A stretch of DNA of 46,798 nt from Chromatiaceae bacterium (GTDB lineage Bacteria; Pseudomonadota; Gammaproteobacteria; Chromatiales; Chromatiaceae), in assembly GCA_027078745.1 (NCBI GenBank), contig JALWWO010000019.1:418596-465393 (forward strand), given 5' to 3'. The notes beneath the pieces were generated by a model that was not told the DNA's origin, ran no database searches, and saw nothing but the letters and a program-made list of their open reading frames with translations. Both the position numbers and the translations under genes were made by a program. Below, in pieces: positions 27,321 through 36,152 of this stretch. Position 1 is the stretch's first letter; the number at the start of each line of letters is the position of its first letter.

Positions 27321-28575
27321 ATGTTACCACTTCTATTCTTTGCAGATGTGCTGTATGGTGCTATGCAGCTATATGGATTGAATACACCAGTCAGCCCAGG
27401 GATCGCGCTTCGTGGTCTTGTGCTCGTTGCTTCCATCTATTTCCTATTGATGAGAACCCAATTCATAGATCGCAGATTACTGATCTGGATTGTGACCATA
27501 ATTATATCCTCATTGCCAGGATTGGTAATTGGTATTTTCCAAGGGCAGGATCTGTTTTTTGAATTTACTGCATATGCTAAAATTTTATACATGCCATTAG
27601 TTGCTGGGCTATTATCTATTCTAATCAAGCGCTATTCAGTTGATCCGGATAAGGTCATTCGATTCATTGAATATACCGCTTATGTACTAGGTATCGCACT
27701 TTTAATTTCTCAAGCCATTGGAATAGAGAAAAAAACCTATGGGGATTATGCATTTGGAAGCACTGGGGTCTTCCATGCGCAGAACGATCTAACGCTTGCC
27801 TTCGGTCTTGGGTTATTGGCAAGTACCTACCGATTAGTCATCTTTCGATTTTCTTGGTTTCGACTTAGTTTGCTAATATTAAGTATATATGCCTGCTTAC
27901 AAATCGGAACCCGTGCCTCACTTGCTGTAGTGATCATTGCAGGGATCAGCGCCATAGCCTACCTATTTTGGGGAAGTTCTACTAGAAGCTACATATTAAG
28001 ATGGATTATAGGTCTGTCAATTATTGTTGTTGCAGTCTCAATGGTGACCTATTTTTTCTCTAAACAGATGGAATTCGATTATCAGAAAAAGAAATTTGAG
28101 ACGATTGCACAAGGTGAGTTTCCACGGATGAGTTTAGCAGATGCTGGATTTCAACATCTCGCGGAAAGATTTTTGATCTATGATATTTTTGGAGAGGGTG
28201 TAGATACATTCCAGCGCGGTGTAGCAGAGAATTTTAATAATATTACAAATTTCGATCGAAGACTTGTAGAAGTGGATTGGATCGATTTATTTGGTTATTA
28301 TGGGATTATATTTGTTCTTATTTTCCATTTTTTTGTTCTTTCCATATTTTTAAACTCTCTATTTAGATTTTTTAAACTCTCTATTTAGATTTATCCTTTA
28401 CCATGATCCAATATTTGGGTTAATTTCAATCACAACGCTGGTGTATTTAGGACATTCTGCGGTTGCAGGACACGCATTAGTTACCCCAATACCAGGTACT
28501 GCAATCGCAGCTTATTTTTCTATTTTCTTCTCTCTAAAGAAGAATTACTCTTATGCATTCAAAGTTATCCGATAA
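27321..28575 (+). pseudogene. O-antigen polymerase/ligase-like membrane protein, truncated by a 22-bp duplication
   Basis: Membrane protein of the WaaL/O-antigen ligase-like superfamily, with about ten hydrophobic segments and a periplasmic loop (about 255-325). As written the frame ends at 28388 after FRFFKLSI (355 residues from the ATG at 27321). A 22-bp tandem duplication at 28347-28390 causes this. With one copy removed the frame continues FRFILYHDPIFGLIS, then GHSAVAGHALVTPIPGTAI and on to a stop at 28575, about 410 residues. The continuation looks like a normal C-terminus and would overlap the GT4 start by 23 bp, as in a compact operon. The exact start is uncertain because the relic glycosyltransferase runs into it in frame. 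The 355-residue form may retain partial function. Confidence 0.8.
28347..28390. repeat. Perfect 22-bp tandem duplication
   Basis: Two contacting 22-bp copies (28347-28368, 28369-28390) of a unit that begins TTTTTAAACTCTC and ends TATTTAGAT. It introduces a +1 frame change and the TAG at 28386-28388 into the polymerase/ligase gene. Confidence 0.95.
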
Positions 28576-29656
28576 AATTTATGTAATCCTCACGGGCACC
28601 GATCCAAGTTCTAAAAAAGGAGGAATCGGGTTTGCCCTGCCTGGCTATCTCGCCGCCTTGGATACAGCACAAATTTCCTATAAGTCCATTCCTACCTATC
28701 ATCCCACTGCCGTCGGAGGAAAATGGTGGTGGTGGCTACGAGCATTGCCTAAGATCGGAGGGCATATCCTCACCAATCGTTTTTCCGGTCGATCGGTTAT
28801 CCTGTACAGTCATCCTGGTGCTGGTATCTCTTTGGCAAGGGAGGGAATTCTACTAGCCCTTTCCCGTCTACTAGGTGCCAAGGCTGTGATGCAGTTACAT
28901 ACACTTACAATAGATCGATATCTCCGTCATCCTTGGCAGCGATTTTTCTTTCAATTGGCAATTGCTCCCGCATCCGCCTTAGGGGTACTCACCCTCTGGT
29001 GGCAGAAACGATTGTTAGGCGCAGGGATTCAGAAGAAAATGTTTGTGATTCCCAATCCGCTGCCACCGGATTGGGAACAGCGGGCGTTTTCAAAGAAAGT
29101 CCTTGTAAGGCCAAAGGATTTTCCACTTACAGTATTAACACTAGCTCGGATCGTACCCGGGAAGGGGGTGGATCTCGTCGTAGAAGCCTTTGCATTCTTG
29201 CCGAAATCTGTGCGGTTGATTGTGGCAGGAGATGGAGATCAGCTAAATGCAATTAAGCATCGGGCAAGTGAGCTAGGGATTTTTTCTAGGATAGCATTTG
29301 CAGGTTGGGTAGTGGATGAGGAAAAACAAAGGCTGTTCGATCAGGCAGATCTATTCTGTTTACCCAGCGATTACGATTCTTTTGGAATGATCTATTTAGA
29401 AGCGATGGCGAACGGATTACCTGTCATTGCGTTAGACGGGGGGCCTATTTCCGATGTGGTGCCCCATGGTCGCTGTGGCCTACTGATCAAACAGAAAGAT
29501 CCCAAGCAATTAGCGGAAGCGATCCGTTCGCTGATGGCACCTGATCTGCGACAGCGCATGGGCAAATCTGGACAGCGTTGGGTCATAGACCAGTTCAGCG
29601 CTCGAAAGGTCGGTCAGTCGATTCGATCGATGCTAGAAGAGATCACCAACCCATGA
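28553..29656 (+). CDS. GT4-family glycosyltransferase
   Basis: 367 residues, GT-B fold. The N-terminal domain starts VILTGTDPSSKKGGIGFALP, and the C-terminal nucleotide-sugar domain carries LTLARIVPGKGVDLVVEAF, VAGDGDQ and the E-x7-E motif in SFGMIYLEAMANGLPVIALD, as in retaining GT4 enzymes. It adds a sugar to the lipid-linked repeat unit on the cytoplasmic side; donor and linkage cannot be read. The start lies inside the ancestral C-terminus of the polymerase/ligase gene. The stop overlaps the next start (ATGA). A decayed relative of this gene lies 1.5 kb upstream. Confidence 0.9.
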   Translation: MHSKLSDKIYVILTGTDPSSKKGGIGFALPGYLAALDTAQISYKSIPTYHPTAVGGKWWWWLRALPKIGGHILTNRFSGRSVILYSHPGAGISLAREGILLALSRLLGAKAVMQLHTLTIDRYLRHPWQRFFFQLAIAPASALGVLTLWWQKRLLGAGIQKKMFVIPNPLPPDWEQRAFSKKVLVRPKDFPLTVLTLARIVPGKGVDLVVEAFAFLPKSVRLIVAGDGDQLNAIKHRASELGIFSRIAFAGWVVDEEKQRLFDQADLFCLPSDYDSFGMIYLEAMANGLPVIALDGGPISDVVPHGRCGLLIKQKDPKQLAEAIRSLMAPDLRQRMGKSGQRWVIDQFSARKVGQSIRSMLEEITNP

Positions 29657-30693
29657 GATCCCCTCATCTTATCTTAACCGTAGATTATGAAGTCTTTGGC
29701 AATGGACTGGGTTGCATTTCCCATTGTGTCCTCGATCCGGCTGAACGCATTATGCGTATCGCAGAAGACTTTTCTGCACCAATTACCTTTTTTGTAGATA
29801 CAACGGAATTCATGGCGATGGAGAATGGACTCAGGGAAGAGCGACCAGGCATTCAGATCATGCAAGCCGTTAGCCGTGGACATGATGCGCAACTTCATAT
29901 CCATCCCCAATGGGCCGATGCGACCTATGACCGGAAGACCGCTACTTGGAAAGTGGATGAAAAACGCTGGCGCATCGGCGATCTTCCATGGGATCAGGTC
30001 CATTCCCTGATTCAAGAGGGAAAGAATTGGCTGGAAACCAAAGTTTCTTCAGCAGGTTTTCTCTGTATTGCTTTCCGAGCTGGCGGTTGGTGCATCCAAC
30101 CTGCTAAGACTGTCTTGAACGCTTTACAGGACTCTGGTTTTAAGATCGATTCCACAGTGGCACCGGGATTCTGGAATGGATCGAGGCTGGAATGGAACGA
30201 TTTTCGCCAAGTGCCTAGGCTACCTTTCTGGCCGGTTCAAGAGGATGTTTGCAAAGCGGAACCCGTTGGAATTCTCGAAGTGCCGATTGCAACGGGAAGA
30301 ATTGATCGCATTCGCCATTTCCGAGCTTGGAGAGAATCCAGAAAAATACAGGGGGGTTTTGCGCCAAACTGTAGGGGTTCTTACCAAATTGCAGATGATC
30401 GCTTATTCGAGCGTATCCGAGGAAAGGGATCCAAGTTAATGCGATTGGGTCAAGTAATGTTAGACCTCTCTACCATGCCGGCAGATATACTCATCGAGGT
30501 TACACAACAATGGATCAATAGCCATGAAGGGGTTTCAGAAATACCCTTGCCTATCGTAGCTATTGCACATACTAAGAATTTTACCGAAGCTTCGGAAAAT
30601 GCACTCCGGGTTTATCTGGATTGGGTGAAACGGTCGGGGTTGAGATTTTCAACCTTTCAGGAATGGCTAGCGATGTATGATGAGCCAAGATAA
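29653..30693 (+). CDS. Polysaccharide deacetylase-like protein (NodB/CE4-type fold)
   Basis: 346 residues from the ATG at 29653, in a 4-bp overlap with the glycosyltransferase. The start LILTVDYEVFG (Asp11) matches the catalytic aspartate motif of CE4 deacetylases. His82 and His84 in QLHIHPQW sit where the metal-binding histidines are expected. FRAGGWCIQP (about 138-147) matches the third family motif. No signal peptide or membrane segment is visible, so it probably acts in the cytoplasm, on a nucleotide sugar or lipid-linked sugar, rather than on exported polymer. The substrate is not known. It overlaps the next sulfotransferase gene by 17 bp. Confidence 0.8.
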   Translation: MRSPHLILTVDYEVFGNGLGCISHCVLDPAERIMRIAEDFSAPITFFVDTTEFMAMENGLREERPGIQIMQAVSRGHDAQLHIHPQWADATYDRKTATWKVDEKRWRIGDLPWDQVHSLIQEGKNWLETKVSSAGFLCIAFRAGGWCIQPAKTVLNALQDSGFKIDSTVAPGFWNGSRLEWNDFRQVPRLPFWPVQEDVCKAEPVGILEVPIATGRIDRIRHFRAWRESRKIQGGFAPNCRGSYQIADDRLFERIRGKGSKLMRLGQVMLDLSTMPADILIEVTQQWINSHEGVSEIPLPIVAIAHTKNFTEASENALRVYLDWVKRSGLRFSTFQEWLAMYDEPR

Positions 30694-31573
30694 ACCGCCT
30701 ATCCGCCTGCTCTATATCATGGGCACGGCTCGCAGCGGTTCCACCATTTTAGAAATCCTTTTAGCGCAGACTAAGGATGCCTTTGGTGCGGGGGAACTCA
30801 GCTATTTAGTACAGGACGGGCTAATTGCACATAAGGATTGTTCCTGCGGTACATCCTTTCAGAAATGTCCAGTATGGGGAAGGATTCAGGAAGTCTTAGG
30901 GATTCCTAAAACCCTTTACGAGGATTGGGAAAAATTGCAAAGGTCCGTTGATTGGCACCCTGGTTTTTTCCGCCAGTGCTTTGGTTTGTTGGGTAGTAAG
31001 GAGCGAGAACGCTATACTAAGTATAATCTGGCCTTGCTACAGGCAATTCGTGAAGTCACCGAAGCAGCTATTATTGTGGATTCCTCCAAATATGCTGGTC
31101 GTGCCCTAGCGCTGGGCCGTATGGAGGGAATTGATTTATGGGTACTCTGCCTGACCCGAGATCCAGAAGGGTTGATGGCTTCTTTTCAGAAACCAAATGA
31201 GGATGAGCAACTGCCTAAGCGTCCATTGGCAGTTCTTTTCTATTATATGGTTACATTATTTTCTTTACGGATGGCTAGTTTTTTATTAGATAAACAGCAG
31301 ATTTATCTGCTTCGCTATGAAGACTTAGTTGCCGATCCGAGAATTGTTCTGAAGTCCATAGGACGCTGGGCTAAAATTGATTTATCGAAGGCAGAGTTTC
31401 ACTTAAAAGAACAGTCCGCATTCTCAGTAGGGCACTTGATTACCGCAAATCGTTTGCGGAAGCAGGGTGCGATTCGTTTTGATCCTATTATGAACCGAAA
31501 AAGATCAAAGGAATTTAGTGCTAGATTGATTGTGTTCTTGATGAAGATTTGGCGATGGCTACTTAGATTCTAA
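30677..31573 (+). CDS. Second sulfotransferase, of a different subfamily
   Basis: 298 residues; starts at 30677 or the adjacent ATG at 30680. The PAPS-binding loop is IMGTARSGSTILEILLA (about 14-30). IIVDSSKYAGRALAL and LCLTRDPEGLMAS (about 157-169) follow the family pattern for the 3'-phosphate site. Cysteines in CSCGTSFQKCPVW (about 54-66) are typical of this bacterial subfamily and not found in the sulfotransferase at 24348. It overlaps the deacetylase-like gene by 17 bp. It probably sulfates a different position or sugar than the other enzyme. Confidence 0.84.
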   Translation: MMSQDKPPIRLLYIMGTARSGSTILEILLAQTKDAFGAGELSYLVQDGLIAHKDCSCGTSFQKCPVWGRIQEVLGIPKTLYEDWEKLQRSVDWHPGFFRQCFGLLGSKERERYTKYNLALLQAIREVTEAAIIVDSSKYAGRALALGRMEGIDLWVLCLTRDPEGLMASFQKPNEDEQLPKRPLAVLFYYMVTLFSLRMASFLLDKQQIYLLRYEDLVADPRIVLKSIGRWAKIDLSKAEFHLKEQSAFSVGHLITANRLRKQGAIRFDPIMNRKRSKEFSARLIVFLMKIWRWLLRF

Positions 31574-31706
31574 GCTTGATAGAATGTGTAATAGCATGGG
31601 TCATGGCGAGTGGTTATAGATGGCATGACTACACAGTGAAAACTGTTTCAAGAAAGAGTATCACGAAAAACAATAAGTTTGGTGCTTTCTAATACGAGGC
31701 TAGCAA

Positions 31707-32405
31707 GTGAAAAATCTGATCAAGCAGTGGGTTAAACAATATAGGCTTACTGCTCGTGCAAAGAGACGAGCAATATTCCGCAACTATTTTCCTGTGGATG
31801 CACATACAAAAATTCTGGATCTTGGTTCGGAAGACGGCTCTTCGATCTATTTTTTGCTGGATGGACTCTCGTATAACCCAAAAAATATTTACATTGCAGA
31901 TATAGATCGAGACTTGATTTCTGCCGGCGCGGTCAGATATGGATTTACTCCGGTCTATCTCAAAGAGGATAAAGCTCTGCCGTTCGGTGATCGGTTCTTT
32001 GATATTGTGTATTGTTCTAGTGTTATAGAGCATGTTACTGTTCCGAAAGATGAAGTTTACAAGATCCTTTCTGGAAATAGGTTTTCTCTGTTATCAAGTT
32101 CTCATCAAGAGGCTTTCGCAAATGAGTTAGCAAGGGTGGGAAAGGGATACTTTGTACAAACACCAAACAAATACTTCATTGTTGAGTCGCATACATGGCT
32201 GCCGTTCTTCGGATTTATCCCACGGAGATTACAGGTGCCTCTAATCAAATGGACTAACCGTTTCTGGGTCAAGAAGACAGCTCCAGATTTTCATCTTCTT
32301 TCGAGAAGCGAATTTCAAAAGCTATTTCCGGAATCCCTTATCATTCCGGAAAAATCCATGGGGATGGTAAAATCTTGGATGGCTATTAGAAAAATTAACC
32401 AATAA
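31707..32405 (+). CDS. Class I SAM-dependent methyltransferase
   Basis: 232 residues from a GTG at 31707, with GAGG at suitable distance; 133 bp separate it from the sulfotransferase. Motif I is KILDLGSEDGSSIYFL, a slightly unusual form with Glu-Asp in place of the common G-x-G. The acidic motif II (YIADIDRD) and FFDIVYCSSVIEHV are clear. No membrane segment. It likely methylates a sugar or the chain end. Its stop overlaps the next ATG by one base (TAATG), indicating coupling. Confidence 0.78.
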   Translation: MKNLIKQWVKQYRLTARAKRRAIFRNYFPVDAHTKILDLGSEDGSSIYFLLDGLSYNPKNIYIADIDRDLISAGAVRYGFTPVYLKEDKALPFGDRFFDIVYCSSVIEHVTVPKDEVYKILSGNRFSLLSSSHQEAFANELARVGKGYFVQTPNKYFIVESHTWLPFFGFIPRRLQVPLIKWTNRFWVKKTAPDFHLLSRSEFQKLFPESLIIPEKSMGMVKSWMAIRKINQ

Positions 32406-33574
32406 TGCCAACCTATGATCCCTATGATCTCTGGTCTTCTCCTTGGGGCGTAGCCGCACGCCGCCGCTATTATGAAGGTTCTTTCTCCGGTAAAGTAGGT
32501 GCCGTTGCCATCGGGCTAGCGGATTGGCTTTTTCCTCAATTCAGCCGCTGGGCGCTGAACGGTAAACCTCGAACTTACCCTATCGTTGTGGCGCAGGAAT
32601 GCCTGCGAGCAAGGATTCAAGGCACACAGGATCCAGATTCACGCACAAAGGTGCTACAGGCGCTCCAAGATCTGGCTTGGCAGCGGGAGGACGAAGTTTG
32701 GGGTTGGGGGCTGGGCTTCCCTTGGATGTCTAAAAATGGTCTGTATGGACCGGAAATTCCCTTTGTTACCCATACACCTTATGTCATGGAAGCGCTGCTC
32801 GTCCTGTCCGAATGGCCGGAACTCTGCGATCCGGCGATGCGCCTATTCCACGGAACTTGGGGATTCCTAGCATCCCTCCAAATCATGCAGGAAGGGCAGG
32901 ATGATCTGGCACTTTCCTATGCACCCGTGGCAGAACCGCGCATCGTAGTCAACGCAAACAGCTACGCGGCCTTTGCCTATGCCCTACATGCGATCTACGG
33001 CAAGGAAGCACGGCGGAAGGAAGCCGAGCACAGAGCAGAGCGGCTAGCCCGTTGGGTAGTTCACCAGCAAGCAAGCAATGGAGCCTGGTTCTATTATGCG
33101 GATCGGGAGCCAGGTAACTTCATCGACTGCTTCCATTCCTGCTTTGTGGTGAAGAATCTGAGAAAGGTAAAGCAATTGCTTCCCAGCCTGACCGATTTGG
33201 TGGAACCGGCCATCCATCAGGGATGGCAATTCCTTCAGAACGCATTCTTCGATGGGCAGGCAAGGTTGTGCCGTCGATTTGCAGCGCGTGCCCATCGGGA
33301 CCCTTTCTGCTGGGATCTGTACGACCAAGCAGAATTTCTTGGACTGTTAGTGGATTTCGGGGAACTGGATCGGGCAAAGCTATTTGCATCTCAGGTGGAG
33401 GCCCGATTCCGCAGGAATGGGGATTGGTACTGCAAGATCGATCTGCTGGGAAGGCGCTGGGGCAAGCATTTCCTGCGCTGGGGCATCGTACCCTTTTGGT
33501 ACCAGCGCGCCCGGCTGGATGCCCAGATTCGCGGAGATGAGAAAATAGAAATCGGCAACCAGAGAATCTCCTAG
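32405..33574 (+). CDS. Unknown protein, probably an alpha/alpha-toroid fold
   Basis: 389 residues, no signal peptide. Aromatic-rich helices repeat at regular spacing: YPIVVAQECLRARIQ, WGWGLGFPW, THTPYVMEALLVLSEW, NANSYAAFAYALHAIYG, ASNGAWFYYAD, FIDCFHSCFVVKNLR. The pattern resembles alpha/alpha-barrel proteins such as GH88/GH127-like hydrolases, epimerases and terpenoid cyclase-fold enzymes, but I cannot name a family or catalytic residues. It shares one base with the methyltransferase before it and ends immediately before the asnB ATG, so it is embedded in a coupled operon for surface polysaccharide. A sugar-modifying or sugar-cleaving role is inferred only from fold and context. Confidence 0.65.
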   Translation: MPTYDPYDLWSSPWGVAARRRYYEGSFSGKVGAVAIGLADWLFPQFSRWALNGKPRTYPIVVAQECLRARIQGTQDPDSRTKVLQALQDLAWQREDEVWGWGLGFPWMSKNGLYGPEIPFVTHTPYVMEALLVLSEWPELCDPAMRLFHGTWGFLASLQIMQEGQDDLALSYAPVAEPRIVVNANSYAAFAYALHAIYGKEARRKEAEHRAERLARWVVHQQASNGAWFYYADREPGNFIDCFHSCFVVKNLRKVKQLLPSLTDLVEPAIHQGWQFLQNAFFDGQARLCRRFAARAHRDPFCWDLYDQAEFLGLLVDFGELDRAKLFASQVEARFRRNGDWYCKIDLLGRRWGKHFLRWGIVPFWYQRARLDAQIRGDEKIEIGNQRIS

Positions 33575-35416
33575 ATGTGCGGCATCCTAGGTTCCATCGA
33601 TCGAACCCTCCAGCCTGCATTGCTTGCATCGTTGCACCATCGAGGGCCGGATGGTCACGATTTGAAAGCAATACAAGTAGCTGGCCGCAAGGTCTGGCTT
33701 GGTCATACTCGTTTGGCCATTTTAGATCTCTCCCCCGCAGGTCATCAGCCTATGCAGAGCCGAGATGGGCGCTGGTGGGTGAGCTTCAACGGTGAGCTGT
33801 ACAATCATTTCGATTTGCGCCGATCGCTGTCAGGTCCCTTTCGCGGCCATTCGGATACGGAAACTTTGGTGGAGTTGCTGGCCGCTCAGGGGATGGAAAG
33901 TACCCTGGCTCAACTCAACGGCATGTTTGCATTCGCCGCCTTGGATTGCCGAGCAGGGCAGCTCTATCTCGCGCGAGATCCCTTTGGCATCAAGCCGCTC
34001 TATTATGCTCGGGAAGGCAGAAGTCTGATCTTTGCTTCGGAAGTCCGGGTGCTTCGGCTTCTCGGTTTAGGCAATCAGATCAGCGATGCAGGATTACGCC
34101 AGTTCTTAAGCCTCCGCTATGTGCCCTCGCCCGCTACTCTCTGGGCGGGTATTCAGCGACTGCCGCCCGGTCAGATACTTCGAGTAGATTTGGAAAGCGG
34201 CGGTCAGGAATCGCGGCGCTATATCGCGCCGGTACGGGAGCGCTTTCAAGGCAGTTTTGAGGAAGCGGTTGGGATCTATCGGGAACGCTTGGGCGCAGCA
34301 ATCGCACGGCAATTGCTTTCCGATGTGCCGGTGGGGGTGCTGCTTTCCGGCGGGGTGGATTCCGCGTTGGTGGCAGCGATGGCCCGAGATGCCGGCGCAG
34401 AACCGCCCTGTTTTACCGTGGGATTTGGACAGGAACATGCTGAGTGTGAAATCGAAGACGCCGCCCATACCGCGCGGGTGCTCGGACTCCCCTTCCATTC
34501 GGTTCAGGTAACGCCGGAAGGCTTGCGGGAAGCCTTGCCGGCAATCGTCCGCGCAGTGGAGGAACCGCTCGGCACGACCTCTATCTTGCCCATGTGGTAT
34601 CTAGTAGCTCGTGCCCGAGCATCGGTTACGGTGGTACTGACCGGTCAAGGTACGGATGAACCCTGGGGTGGGTATTTTCGGTATCAGGTGGGTTTGTTGA
34701 GCCGGGCATTGCCTTTTCCCTGGCTGTTTCAGCCCGCCGCTTGGCTCGCCCGCTTTCTGCCTGGATTGCCCGATGCTGCCGAGCGAGGCTTGCGCACCTT
34801 GGCTCAATCGGACGCTGCCAAACAAATCTTAGCCGCAGCCGCTCTATTTTCTCCTTCGGAAAGGTGCTGGTTGCTGGGCGATGCAGAAGACGGTGGGGCG
34901 GAAGCGCAGATCCGTGCTTGGCTGCGATGGGTTGCCCAAGCCGGCACCCTCTCCCCCGTGGAAAGCATGATGCGGTTGGATGCCCGCATGAATCTCGCCG
35001 ATGATCTGCTGCTCTATGGCGATAAGATCGCCATGGCGCATTCCTTGGAAGCGCGGGTGCCCATGCTGGATTTGGATCTAGTCCAGTTCGTGGAATCCCT
35101 GCCCATCGAATATCGCATTCGCTGGCGGCAAGGCAAGGTACTGCACAAGCGCATGGCGGAAGGCTATCTGCCTAGGGAAATCGTGCATCGTCCGAAAAAA
35201 GGGTTTCAGGTACCCTTCGGCGCTTGGTCGCGCACTCGTTGGAAACCTTGGGTTGAACAGCACCTGCTGGAAGGTCTGGAAGATATTTTAGAACGGCGAG
35301 GGGTTGAACGCCTTTGGCGGCAGCATAGTAAGGCTCGCCCAGATCGCAGCCGCCAGATCTTTTCCCTTTTGATGCTCGCGCTCTGGTATCAGGATCAAAG
35401 CCATGCAAACGGCTAA
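33575..35416 (+). CDS. asnB: Asparagine synthase (glutamine-hydrolysing) family protein
   Basis: 613 residues. The glutaminase domain starts MCGILGSID with catalytic Cys2 and has LHHRGPDGHD, WVSFNGELYNH and ARDPFGIKPLYY. The synthetase domain contains the pyrophosphate loop GVLLSGGVDSALVAA and later VLTGQGTDEPWGGY and FQVPFGAW. All residues expected for ammonia transfer and aspartyl/carboxyl adenylation are present. In polysaccharide loci such proteins often amidate uronic acids, which would fit the uronate-forming dehydrogenase at the start of the locus. Free asparagine synthesis cannot be excluded. Start abuts the stop before it; the stop overlaps wecG by 14 bp. Confidence 0.9.
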   Translation: MCGILGSIDRTLQPALLASLHHRGPDGHDLKAIQVAGRKVWLGHTRLAILDLSPAGHQPMQSRDGRWWVSFNGELYNHFDLRRSLSGPFRGHSDTETLVELLAAQGMESTLAQLNGMFAFAALDCRAGQLYLARDPFGIKPLYYAREGRSLIFASEVRVLRLLGLGNQISDAGLRQFLSLRYVPSPATLWAGIQRLPPGQILRVDLESGGQESRRYIAPVRERFQGSFEEAVGIYRERLGAAIARQLLSDVPVGVLLSGGVDSALVAAMARDAGAEPPCFTVGFGQEHAECEIEDAAHTARVLGLPFHSVQVTPEGLREALPAIVRAVEEPLGTTSILPMWYLVARARASVTVVLTGQGTDEPWGGYFRYQVGLLSRALPFPWLFQPAAWLARFLPGLPDAAERGLRTLAQSDAAKQILAAAALFSPSERCWLLGDAEDGGAEAQIRAWLRWVAQAGTLSPVESMMRLDARMNLADDLLLYGDKIAMAHSLEARVPMLDLDLVQFVESLPIEYRIRWRQGKVLHKRMAEGYLPREIVHRPKKGFQVPFGAWSRTRWKPWVEQHLLEGLEDILERRGVERLWRQHSKARPDRSRQIFSLLMLALWYQDQSHANG

Positions 35417-36152
35417 TCCCCCCCGCATCCGATTTATGGATGTGGACATGGATCCTTGGACCATGGAACAGACCTTGGCGGAAATCGCCCGCCGTATGGA
35501 TGCGGGTATCTTCGTGCAACATGTGGTGGTCAATGTGGCCAAGCTGGTGAATATGCGAAGGAATCCTGATCTGCGGGAAGCGGTTTCGCGCTGTGATCTT
35601 ATCAACATCGACGGCATGGGCGTGGTTTGGGGGGCGCGCCTTCTGGGGCATCCAGTGCCCGAGCGGGTGGCAGGCATCGACCTGTTCTTCCGCTTGCTGC
35701 AACTGGCCATCGCGCGAAATGAAGGGGTGTTCTTGCTCGGCGCGCGGGAGACGGTAATACGTCAGGCCGTGAACAATCTCCAAAAACAATATCCTCAATT
35801 GTGCATCGCTGGCTACCATCATGGCTATTTCTGGGAAGATGAGGAAGCCGTCGTGGAAAAGATCCGGCAATCCGACGCTTCCATGCTGTTCGTGGGGATT
35901 AGTTCTCCGAAAAAAGAGCAGTTTATCCACCGCTGGCGGGATCGCTTGGGGGTGAAATTCGCCATGGGGGTGGGCGGCACCTTTGACATTGTGGCGGGAA
36001 AAACCCGCCGTGCGCCGGAATGGATGCAGAAGGCTGGCTTAGAGTGGTTCTATCGGGTGCTTCAAGAACCTGGCAGGATGTGGAAGCGTTATCTGACAAC
36101 CAATAGTCAATTTCTTTGGCTATTGATGCGGGAATACTGGTCAATGCGTTGA
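35403..36152 (+). CDS. WecG/TagA/CpsF family (GT26) glycosyltransferase
   Basis: 249 residues of the GT26 family, which transfers an N-acetylmannosamine-type sugar or uronate to a lipid-linked acceptor. Signatures are HVVVNVAKLVNMRRNPDLRE, CDLINIDGMGVVWGARLLG, GARETVIRQAVNNLQ and GVGGTFDIVAGKTRRAPEWM. The C-terminal WFYRVLQEPGRMWKRYL is the basic membrane-association region. The pairing with a WecC-type dehydrogenase suggests ManNAcA as donor. The stop at 36150-36152 is produced by a 9-bp tandem duplication; with one copy the protein would be three residues longer (ending MRWNH). Confidence 0.9.
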   Translation: MQTANPPRIRFMDVDMDPWTMEQTLAEIARRMDAGIFVQHVVVNVAKLVNMRRNPDLREAVSRCDLINIDGMGVVWGARLLGHPVPERVAGIDLFFRLLQLAIARNEGVFLLGARETVIRQAVNNLQKQYPQLCIAGYHHGYFWEDEEAVVEKIRQSDASMLFVGISSPKKEQFIHRWRDRLGVKFAMGVGGTFDIVAGKTRRAPEWMQKAGLEWFYRVLQEPGRMWKRYLTTNSQFLWLLMREYWSMR

